Assembly (NCBI GenBank): GCA_014058105.1 | Contig: JACGCM010001166.1 | Coordinates: 2,604,001 to 2,668,000 of the forward strand | Direction: 5' to 3' | Length of the DNA: 64,000 nt | Source of the DNA: Kingdonia uniflora | Taxonomy: Eukaryota > Streptophyta > Magnoliopsida > Ranunculales > Circaeasteraceae | Program-made: the position numbers and the translations under genes | Shown here: positions 25,801-37,800 of the stretch, piece by piece | Layout: every line of letters starts with the position of its first letter | Numbering within the stretch: the stretch's first letter is position 1 | The notes under the pieces: model-generated | What the model saw: only the letters and a program-made list of their open reading frames with translations | Database searches by the model: none | Told to the model about the DNA's origin: nothing

Positions 25801-28800
25801 GGTGGCACTTCTTACATATCTCTGAGTGGATTGGGTGCTAGAGATTGAAGTTGCATTACTTTTAAGGAAGAGCTAAAAAGAACACATGGGAGCCAGTCCG
25901 GCACACTATTGATAGATTGATCTACAAGGAAAGAAGTTTTATATGCTTCGGGAAAGATTCCTTGACTGATATAATCATGGATATTTTAAGGTGCATTATT
26001 TTTTTGGATTCTATTGATTTATGCTTGGAGAACTTTAGCTGTTAACTAAAGTGAAAATATGGATGCAATATCTATTTTTGCTATTTTCACATCGTATTTT
26101 GCAGTCCCTTTCGAGAATTTTTCTAGATACACCTTTAAATGTTGAATAATGACGAAGATATAGTTTTGGTAAAAGCCTTCATATGTTGGGGTGCAAAATT
26201 GCAGTGACTGATATGAGAGGTATTTACTTGATCCTCTCATGATTAGGTGGAAGAAGTTACAAGTAGTCTTGAGTGCTCTTGGCAGCCACGATGTGGCACT
26301 CCTTGTTTGTTAGTTTTTACTTTGTCGATGAGATGTTTGTCACTAGACCTTACTAATGATCTGCAGCTGTTCCTGACCTTCATGGAGAAGGTAGAAACAT
26401 CTTGAAGTGCCCGAGAGCTCTAGAGGTGGTTGGAGTTATCTTGAAGTTCTAACGGAGTAATACGTTGAATCAGTAACCTGTATGGCTTTGTTATGTTAAA
26501 CGGGTAGTTCAGCTGTACATTGAGTCATGATATGTAAGAGTACATGAAATGTATAGAACAGTTTAGTAACTCTAGAAGGATTCTAAATTAAAGATTACAT
26601 TAGAAGCTGGGGCTGGAATGGTATAAGTTGTACGTGTAATGAAGCAAATAATGGTGGTAAGAGTTCAAAGGGAAGAACTGTAAAAGCCACAATTTCTATA
26701 AATTCTAGTTGGAATGTAGCTCAATCTTAGTCGTCCACCCATCCTCCCCATGGCTGTACAAAGGGGGAGACTTAGAGTATATTTATTTCCATCTCAATCA
26801 ACTTAAGTATAATAGTACAGGGCATTTTGACAAGCATCTAGTATTCACCTATTCTTTCTCGTTTTCGCTTGTGTTTATTAATATATATATGTACTATAAT
26901 TATAAGAAACTAACAAGAGTATTTTTTTTCACTATTACATAGATGAAAAGTTTACAGTTTTCTTTGACGTTCAATCTGAATATTCTATTAGCCTAAACGA
27001 CAGCATAAATGATACATGAATGATAGAGTAAGAGTACTAATGCAAACTAAATCAATAAATTTAATGCATGCATGAAAATGAGCGTACCGCGACATGTGAT
27101 GGAACAAGTTCCAGTACATCAATAATCTGCAACAATCAGGTGTCAGTAATGCCCAACATACACATTTCACACGATTTTTGAATATACAAAATTTAAAGAA
27201 ACTTAATTAAGCAAAACCTGTAGTTAAAGAATGGAACACAAAAGCAGAGACATCTAATTCAAAGGTGTTTCATGTAACTTGGGCTTTAAATTGTATTTAC
27301 ATGGGTAGATATAGGGTGAAGATCACATGATGTGCTTTTTATTAATCCTAATTGTATGGAAACACGTCAAAATTTCCTAAAAACCAAGTTATAGAGTTAG
27401 AAGTTCAGCAATGCTTGAAACTCAATCCATTAAATGTGCCACTTAACTTATAATCCCAATGCTAAACAATACATTTCAGAGGCTGAGCAAGCTGTGGTCC
27501 TGTTTATACCACTACCAAACTCCTCCCTGAATGACCACGTCACATGTCTACCCAAAAAAAATGGCAAAGTAACAACTTTGTATAAAAACATTTTCAGCAG
27601 ATAATGATAAGGATGCCCCACACTCCCACAGTCGCCATAAATGGCATTGCAATATTCGCTTCATCCACAGTAGCATAGTTTTGCTCGTTATCATATCGCA
27701 TCGCAGCACGCATTAACTACCATAATCACAACTGATTAAGAAAATAGGAACAATGATAGAGCTTAGTAGGATTTAGTTGTCTACTGAGTTGGAAACTTTA
27801 AAAGCTATGCCAAAATGTTGAAAATCTAAGCAAGCATCGCCCAATGGTGTGTCCAGGCAAGTGTTGGTGTGTAAAAGTGTCTAATACGTGTCAATTTACG
27901 GATTATGTTTCTAAATGAGTGTCCATGTTACAGAAAACTAGACATATGCCTAGAGATAGCATAAAACACAGGGAACCCTTGATGATGGATAAAACTGTCA
28001 TACCAAACGTCTTCGCACAACCCACTCTATACGCCCCTCCGGACCACGAACCCAAAGTGCAATTGAATCATGCCTTGAACGCCCATCTTTAAATTTTCAT
28101 CCTCCTCTCCCTCCTATACTTCAATGCAATTACATTCTCCACATTTTGCCCTCTCTTCTCAAAACCACCAAATTCACTTCCCTCTGAGCACTTTGTTCAT
28201 GCACCTTATTCTTCTTATGCTCAAACCTACCTGATCCTAACCTACGCATCCCATCCCTACATTACCAAATGCTATTTAACACATTCATCTTTATTGCCAC
28301 AACAAAATCTTTCTAAGTCTGTCTATCTTTGTTCATTTCCAGAGGGAATAGTGAATGGAGACCTATACTCTTTATGATGTTGACGTACAGATTTCTACGA
28401 AAAAATTATTATCAGCTCCATAAATATCCAATATACACTCGGCAAATTGAAAAAAGATCTCTAAGTCCCAAATGCCAGCCTTACAACCTCTTTTAACTTA
28501 GACCCAGCACCTAGATAAATGCTCCCTGGTGCCCAAAATCTAAGATGTGGCACAACTGAAGGATCCCCCTGTCTGAAGCATTGAGAATTCCTAAAAAAAA
28601 CCGGCAGGAATCCATAATAATCAAGAACATCGAGGAGATGCTCCTTTGGAAAAAATTGTCCCAATTTCGTGTTGAAACCATTTTCCCAAGTATATAGTCG
28701 AGAAAGTCCCAGCTTACATGGTCGTATTTTCTTAGTATCAGTTTTCATACTACCTCTGGGTTTCCTTCTTTCTTCCTAGTATAAAGACAGACATTGACAG

Positions 28801-31800
28801 TAAGGACCCCATCCAAGATCTGGTTCCCCCTAGCAAAAACGCCTTTTCATTTGATAGAATTTCTGAAAGGACCCCACTAAATCACTTGGCCAGAGCCATA
28901 GAAATGATCTTATACAAGCTGCAACGATACTCATGGATCTGAAATCCTCTATGTTCCCCACACCAGGTACAATAGAAATGAGCTTGATAAATGTGTTGTC
29001 AGATCTCAAATCAAGATAATTTGTATGAGAAGAAGTCAAGGGAAGTTTCAGGAATCATTTTTGAAGCAATCCTAATAAAAGACTTAAGTAAAAAGTTGTC
29101 CAATTGAAACCTAGTAGTCGATCACTATAGAGCTTACCATAAAAACTATCCGTGGAAAACTTTCAAAGTGGAGGCATTATTGCCTTCTTGTTTGTTTTTT
29201 ATTTTTTAGGTTTTTGTCCACTTTGTCATTTGAAATCCATTTTCTATAGCAATAAACTTACCCATAATCCTAAACTCTCTTGTTTTCCACAATAAGGCTA
29301 GTGGTCATATTGAACCTATTAGGAGCATTCGCCACCTTATGAAAGTACTTGGTGTTGTTCCCCTTCCTTAAGCCATCTCACCATGGACATTTGCCTACAT
29401 GAAATCTCCCCAAAATTGCCAACCTCTCGCACTCAACTCTAAGCTCCTCCCTCTCCAACCTCATTGTCCACAAGCTCAATTGCCTCCTCTTTGCAATTCA
29501 AGATTTGAGTCTTCGGCTTCATCTCTCTCAATCTCACATCGACTTACGCAGCACCTCCTTGTTCCCACCCTTAGCTTCTTCATGAGAGCTTTAAACTTCA
29601 ACTCAAAACTATACCTAATCTCGTTTAAGGTAAAGGAGCCCCACCTGAAAATAAAGAGACGGGACAAAAAGAAGAAGATATTGATAAAGATACATGCATA
29701 TAAAGAGAAGTGGAAAGATTCTAGATCATATGAAAGAGAAAGGGAAGTTATAGCCCAAAACAAACCTTTTAGACCGCAGGTGACTATCATATATGACCAC
29801 TCTAAATTTGAAAAGAAAAAAAAATCTTTTGCCTTGGAGTTGTAAGTTCACCTTGGAAAGCTTCATTGAGATCCTCTCTAAATTACTTTTACATTCTCAA
29901 AAAAAAAACTAGATACTTCCACCTATAAGTCAACAACTTAATATAATTACCCAGGCCTTGCATATAAATTTACCATAAATTCAATTAAAAGTCTTATAGG
30001 TTAACATGCATTGGCTTTCAATATTTTGAAAGAAGAGAACCCATATGTGTGAAAAATAACAAGCAAGACTTACAAGGGATAGAGCCTTAAATATAGTCAA
30101 AACCCAATCTCCATTTCCATCAGTCTCCCGTGACAAACGACCATGGTGCAAGCTGGCTAATCTCAGTTCAAAGACAAAAAAAAACATATAGCTAGAAATG
30201 ATTAGGATAAACAACCAAATGAAAGGATGTTAGTCAAACTCACATGAATACACTAAATTCTACTTTTAGATGCACCCCATAATTTAAAATTGACACTCTT
30301 ATATGAAGAAACAAAAAGTAATAATTTGACTTATTTTTCATGTAGGGTTGATTGCGTAAAAATGCGTTCTTTGTGAAGACATTTTACAAGGCATTGCCTA
30401 ACTCAACCCATAGTAATCCACTAATCGTACAAACTTCACAAAACAGCAAATATGGGTCCCTGACAAACCTTCAAAGGTCGGATTGCTCCTAAATAAAACC
30501 CTTATTACTGACGACCTTCAATAGCGTGGAGTTCTAATAGTCAATTATAATTCTATTTGCATATCTTTTTTTTCTCATTTGACCTTCACTGAAAGTATTT
30601 TGATTAAATTACTTACCGGGGTAGACATTCAATTTGGCGCATTTTAGGAAGGTTAATGGGCTCTAAACAAACTGTTCAGAAACTAAAAGATGAGATTTGT
30701 CGTCGGATTAGATAAGGTATAGTGGCGTATTCAGCCATCTGCCATTATAAGAGAATATGGCTTGAAGCCAATTCAAAAAAGTTTAAAGGGAAGGAGTGCC
30801 GAGAGAGTTGGTCGTCTTTTCTACTAAAGTCTTCTTCACCTTTTGGTGAAATAAAGCGACAACAGATAAAACCGGGACTTCTTTTGAGTGTCCAATGATG
30901 AGGCGAAAATAAACTATCACAAGCTTTACTTGATGGCGCTTTGATGTTGAGGGGTAGTTTCTTGGTTGTCATCTTCTCATTTATCTTTTCATTTTCATTT
31001 ATTTTTTTCCTTTTATTTCTGAGCACATGGTTTTGTTGGAGAGGCATGCCGTTCTCTTTTTGTTGTTTTTTGTCCATGTTGTTGCTTGATTTGCTTTAGG
31101 GGGTTTTATCAATAAAGTTCACATTTATCATAAAGGAAAAAAAAAATAGATGTGCAATCTTTGGAGCTGCGACTTGAGCAATTAAAAACATGTAGGTGAC
31201 GTAGTACAGTAACATCTTTTGTAGAATAATTTGGATAGAAAACTCTTTCTTAAATAATATTGTATAATCATACCGTTTGCACATTTGAGTTATTTACATG
31301 TACGTGCAATTACAGCCCTAATTACTTCTGATCTTTGTAGAGGCATATGAGGATTACACTCATCCATTTGATCGGTGCAGGTTTATGGAATCTGGGGATG
31401 CTTATTGTTGGGAAATTTGCATATTACATATGAATGTCACACATACCTGAATGAAGTATCTCTAATTAACTCAAAGTTACATTCCCAACTTGGTTTTCTT
31501 ATATTGGAAGTAACATGCAAGACCCTATATCCTTTTTTTGTAAGAAATGGGGAAATTTGGCCTAATTTTATTGGTGGAAAAAGGCTCATGTGGGAAGGGG
31601 ATGACAAATAAAAACTTTTAAAACTGAATTAAAAAGACCTTGCTTGTTCGTATTACGGTTTGACCTCATTTCCATTAAAATGAACGACCATTATAGAAAC
31701 CGTTCACCGAAGAAATTAAGACGTCACTTATTAGCCCTAAAGGAGACAAATCTTCGGGTCTGGATGGCCTCACATTAGAGTCCTATAAATCTTCTTTAGA

Positions 31801-34800
31801 GTGCTTGTTCCAAAGAGGATTTCATGCGGTTACTGCAAGACTTCCCCATGTTTTCAGTTTTTGGAGCCAATTGATATTTATGAGAGTTTTTTCCCAAGAC
31901 CCTAAGTTCAGAAAATATCACAAGAGTCAGACACGTCACTATAAATTCATGGCTCTCAACCTAAAAGTCGTCCTCCCTACATTATTTCAAGAGAAAATGT
32001 ATTTCCACTATACAAGACAGTTTCCCGACAAATGATTTCTCTTCTCAAGGAAAAAGATGATGACCCCAAAAGAGCTTCTGAGATTCATATGGAGACAAAA
32101 AACTACCGTGTTCAATAGGAGTTTACCGATTATAATGTAAATCTACGAACGCGGAAGCTTCGTATTCGATTTAACACTAATTATGAACTAGATCTCAATT
32201 AGGCTTTATTTGGAGAAGAACTCAGCTTTCTTTTCATAAACAAAAACAACTAACTTAGATTTACACCACCCTCTTCCTTATAACCAAGTTCCCTAGGATC
32301 ACTCCTACAATATCTCTCCTAACAAATCCCATTAGGAAACTAACCTAGAAAAGTAAAACTCCTAATAACCAACAAGCTGGTCATCTCCAATAGTGCATAA
32401 GCTAAAACATCAAACGGGTGGTAGACGACCCTATTAGAGGCGTGCCACATCCCTCTGAGAAGATTTTGTCCATGAAATCAAAGAGGTGGTGCTCCCGATG
32501 ACTCAAGCACAAATTTGGTGTTTATCCCGTCTTCCTCTTTGTCTTTGTCCTGTATAACGCGTTGAACAGTCGCTATAAAACTCTTACGCATACCATCCAC
32601 GACTAACCCAACCTTCTTGGCAAACACAGGACAATCACGTTTCTGGTGCCCAGGTTTCCCGCATCCGTAATAGTTATCCAAAACATAGGTACGCGTTGCA
32701 TTGACTGTTGGAATAGCTGGAGCTGCCGTTATAGGTGCTAGAACTGGCGAACAATGTTGTGCATGTAGCTCATTCGTCTGTTTGGCTAACTATACAATCT
32801 TTACTAGGCCAAAGACAGGCTGAAGTGTGGTCGCCTCTTGCAACTTCTTCGTCAGTCCGCTCTTGTACCTACTAACCCTCTGTTGTTCAATCTCTCGAAG
32901 TCGTGCGCGTGCCTCAAGAAGATAAAACTAATCTGCGTAGTCATCAAGGGAGGAGACCCATTTTTTGGGACTGGTGTTTACCGAACGTGATCTCGTTGTA
33001 GTTCATGGGGATGAACATCTCCATCTCTCTCCGCATTTTCCACCACTCCGTGATGTAAGGATAACCTGATGTACGCCTTGCCTGCTACGCCTTGCCTGCT
33101 GAACACAATTCCACCAGGTGAGAGGAAAACCAATAAGTCGGACTCCACAATTGTAACCTGTTTTGGATCCCCATATTTATTATAGTTGAACACCCGCTCA
33201 ACTTTATCCGGCCACTCAATAAAGGTGTCGGCATCAGATTTACTGTCGAACTCTGGCACATTGAGGTGCACATCATGTGTCTGTTCAATAATAGCCTTGG
33301 CCAAGGCCTCAATGTCAGTACCTTTACCCTGTCCGCGTGGCTGTGGTCGATGCTCATCCTCGAAGTCTGAATCGTAATCATCATCTTGCCAATTCGTAGC
33401 ATACGGGTGTCACGACGGACGCGGGGGCGACCCAAGTAGAAGTTGCCTCTATCGGTCCCGCAATGGGGTGTCAACTAGGGGGTTAGAACCATGACCCTGG
33501 CCTCGCCTGTTAAATTGCCGGTCTCTCTCCCAAGGCGAAACATGACGAGAACCCGAAGGTTTACGTCTCCCGCTAGAGTGAATGTTGTAAGCATCATCGT
33601 CCCGCGACCCGCGGTCCACAGCCATCACCATAAGGCATCCGCGTATCAAACTCTTGTCGGGATCCCTTACAAGAATGTTGTCGTTTGCTGGTTTCAGGTA
33701 GCTGTGATGGATCGGGATAGTATGCGGATGGTGGAGGAGGAACCCCATACGGTGCTGCCGGAGGTGGGTGTGTCAAAATTGTCTGTGTAGGTGGCCGGTT
33801 ACTCGTGTTCACCGGCGTATGTCGTGACCAAGCCAGTGTTTGCTGTAACTTCTCGGGGTAGGAAAGATGGAGGGGTTCGTCGATGGGAAAGTTGTCATTA
33901 TCGTTACTGTCGCTGTGGGTGAAGGGGAAGGTAGTGGTGGGCCCAAGTTTTTAAAAAGAACTTGGTTTATTTTTTTGGAAATTGGCGAGCTTATGTACTG
34001 TAGAAGAGTCGTGGTGGGTTGGATCATGAGGGCCCACCAAGTTGGGTCAATACCCTCAAAGTCTAGCCCTTAAAGTGATTGGTGGGGCCCAACACATTAA
34101 GCCCATAGGTTTTGGGTTGGGTTCCCAGTTGTTGCGGGTAACTCAAGCCTGATGGTGCGTCAGTTTAGGTTTGGATGCCGAATCTGGACCCGCCTGGTCT
34201 TGTTTGGGTCTGACAACAGATCTTAATCGAATTTGGTTGAATTCTGCGGCGCTTGGGCTTCTCTGGCCTGGGCTTGCTATTTGTTTGCCCAAGCTAAGAA
34301 GTCTGATTTTGCAAGAGCCACCAGTGGCGACTCTGTCGTTACCACTGCCGTTGCGCTTCGAGTTGCTGCCGGTAGATAGGGGATAGATCCAGAAGAGGTT
34401 CCGATATGAAGAAATTGCGGTTGGTCGGTGAAATTATCGGCCGGTCCTTTACCCTTCTCCAATATACCGATTTCTTCGGTTTGGCGTGTTTCCTCGTCAA
34501 TCTCTAAACTTGCAAACGGGCCCAACAGAGGTAGTTGGGGGGGGGGGGGGGAGGAGGCTCCCGTACCCAAAGTCGATAAGCCTATCGAATATTTCTGTCA
34601 ATTTCACTACATCTTGAGCGAGTGTAGGTTTCTTCGTCTTCCACGAGGCATCTTGCTCTTGAAACTTACTACACCGGGGATGTGAACGCGACTCTGATGC
34701 CAGTTAATGTAAATCTACGAATGCGAAAGCTTAATTCATATTCGATTTAACACTAAGTATGAACTAGGTCTCAATTAGGGTTTATTTGGAGAAGAACTCA

Positions 34801-37800
34801 AACATTCTTTTCATAAACAAAAACAATAACTTAGATTTACACCATCCTCTTCATTATAACCTAGTTCCCTAGGATCACTCCTACAATTTGTCCTAACCAA
34901 TCCCATTAGGAAACTAACGTAGAAAAGTAAGACTCCTAATAACCAACAAGTTGGTCATCTTTAATAGTGCATAAGCTAAAATATAAAAATAAAGATAGAT
35001 CAAATGGGTGGTAGACGACCCTATTAGAGACGTGCCACGTCAGATTACCTCTTAGGTAGAATAGACCTGCTTCGGCCCCATCTTCGGCTCCGTTTGGAGA
35101 TCATGGGTGTTAAGTATTTCCTAACAACAACCATTTAAGTTAGATATACTTCTACATGCACTACAACTTCAATAATCACTCATTTATGCAGCAAGAATAA
35201 CCCAAAGAAGTTCAAATGACTATTGGGCTTTTGGCCCAGTGGTGGTTGTGACCCTACACCAAGAGGGATGCCCTGAGTTCGAAACCCCACGGGGCTGAGA
35301 ATTCAGTGGGGTACAGATTCCAAGAAAACCGGCGTAGTTACAGATCCCTAAAACGGCTTGTCTTGCACACACACACACAAAACTTCATAATGGGATGGGA
35401 CCCTCAAGTCAACATGTCCAAGAGACATAACATTGCCAATCTTCAGATACGATGGAGTTCATCGAATATCCTCAAATTTCCAGAGAATCCTAGGAGATCT
35501 ATCATCTTTCTAGGTCTTATAGTGTGGACACGAGGTGGTAGCATGATGGGGTAAACACAAGTGGATCTCCGTCAACATTCAACTTCGTGATATAAATTCA
35601 TTGTACATGTGTGGAAATGTAGGGGACTAGAAAACCCATTAAGTTTGATGCCCAAAAACCACATACTGAGAGCATTCATCAAACATATAGAGGAAATACA
35701 ATGACAAACAAGTCAAATAAATGCAGTTTTCTTGTAGGGTACAAAAAGGGAAAAAAAAAAAAAAAAAACTAATGTGATATTACATACCTAAAATTTTGTA
35801 ATAGGCTCTATAGATGATCGCGCTACCATCAATTAGCATCACTCGGTCATTCGAAGTATTAAGTTTCACATCTTTTTCTTGAGACTTTGTTAGATCAACA
35901 ATAAAGTTTTGAGTTGTTACTTGCTCAACTTTCTTTGAGAACCCCGTATAACAACGTGAAGTCGATTTATTAGAGATTTTGAACAAGTTACTCCCATTGG
36001 ATGGTTTAAGGTAACCCTGATTCAGAAGAAACAAGTTAGACCTGTATGTTGGAGAACAAAATAGCAGTAACCAAAAATATCATTTGATGAAATGTATAAC
36101 ACATTAAATAAGTTTCAAAATATATTCCACAAATGTAGATGGGGGAGATTAACATAAAAAAGAGGAGGTCAGTGCCCATACTCTACTAGTATTAGTTGAG
36201 GAATGCACAGGATAAGGCTGTTTTGGTTACTTTAGTTGTGTTCTTACCGTGCTTCACTTATTTAGATTTCATGAGTAATTTATGATGTCGATATGCCAAC
36301 GCAAGTCGAAAATATATTAATCGATATGTATTGGAGTCCGTTGACAAAAAGAAAATGGTCAAAGAGTAAAGTAAAAGTAATGGGTACTACAGCTCTCAGC
36401 GATCTAGTATATGACTTATAATTTATTCCTATTCGGGTATGCCCGCTACTTTACTTCAAAGGGTAATAATAACAAGTTGATACTTTAGGAAAGGGAACTG
36501 TCACTGAAAGAAAGATAGCTCACACTAGTGAAGAGTAAGACTCTCCAGCTTACTAATACTATTTGTCTCTTTTTCCCTTTACCTATAATGTCTCCTTAAA
36601 ATTGGAAAAGATTGTTAAGAAGTTCTCTTTGGAATGCACCGAGGAGACAGGGAAGCTTCACCTTATGAAATAGGGCCCTATTTGCATATAAGAAGAGGTG
36701 GGAGGATTGGTTGTAAATCTCTTGAGGGAGATAATCGTTATTTTATATGGAAGTGGTTGTGGAGGTACGGAAGCGAAGGGAGTTTTGATACCTGGAGGTG
36801 CTTAAAGTAAAGGAAGACAAGGAGGATTATGCATGGTTACCTAATAACCCACTGATTATTTATGTTATGGGGTTAGGAGATCTATTTCAAGATCTGTGTT
36901 GTGATTGACGCATGTTATGGTATATTCGTCTCTTCGAAATGTTTTTGACCTTATACATTGGAGAGTTACGGACTTTTACAACACAAATGGCACTTTAAAA
37001 AACTGGAATTTCCACACACTAAGATAATAACGGTTAAACTACAGGACGAAGAACACAAACAAAATTTAAACTAGACCCAAAATGGGAAATCTGTGCTTAG
37101 CCGGATATGTGAGCAAATAGCGGAGAATAGAAGCATAAAATAAAGGGTATAAGTTTGCGACTTCTCAAGTTGCATGTCTAAAGTAACATTTTTTTTTTTT
37201 TTTTTTTATCTTAACACGTTAGAAAAAAAAAAGACATGGACATGAACCCCACTCGGTTCGTTGCAGAATCACGAATGAAACCATAAACCATTTGTTATTC
37301 CTACGTGCTAGGACCTTATACGATATCACAACTAAAGCCAATTACTAGAGAAATCCATAAATGAGTAAGTCTATATTAACATTTCTTTCACAAATCCTTT
37401 ATATACGCCAATGGGTGCATTTTCCTAAACCTAATTAGACTCAACCCTCAATCTAACAATCTCTTCCACTCCATCCGGAAACCAAATTTTCTCAAGTATC
37501 TAAACCCATTGCTTAGAATGACAAACCCAAACAAACCCAATTTCCATTGCTTAGAATGACAAACCCAAACAAACCCAATTTCTATTACGACGTCGGAACC
37601 AAAACCAATTACTAGATAAGATAAATCCTTAAAAGGGTGTGTCTACAATTACAATTACTTTGAAGCAAGAGTGCATCATTAACACTCATGTAACCAAACA
37701 AAGAGTGATGCGAAATTAGAGATTACCTTATGAAAGACAATTAAGGGAGCGTTTGAGCGAAGAGTGGTTTGAGCAATTAAAGAAGTGATGCCTCCAACTA

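Larger units (their letters stand above)
32136..35039 (-). mobile_element. Element E: gag-only LTR retrotransposon (TR-GAG type)
   Basis: The left LTR is 32136-32449 (314 bp) and the right LTR 34708-35039 (332 bp). On the minus strand the PBS TGGCATCAGAG (34702-34692) follows the right LTR, so transcription runs leftward. The interior carries a gypsy-type gag and zinc knuckle and then goes directly to a purine tract and LTR, with no protease, RT or integrase. It lies in nuclease intron 2. No target duplication is evident. Confidence 0.85.

Noticed and set aside
29399..29845. 148-codon plus-strand ORF in intron 3
   Set aside because: It overlaps the minus-strand LINE linker (MVRWLKEGNNTKYFH) and ends in low-complexity Lys-rich sequence.
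35225..35300. A functional tRNA gene
   Set aside because: A and B boxes are present, but no cloverleaf can be drawn around them and the sequence continues as a SINE body with a CA tail.
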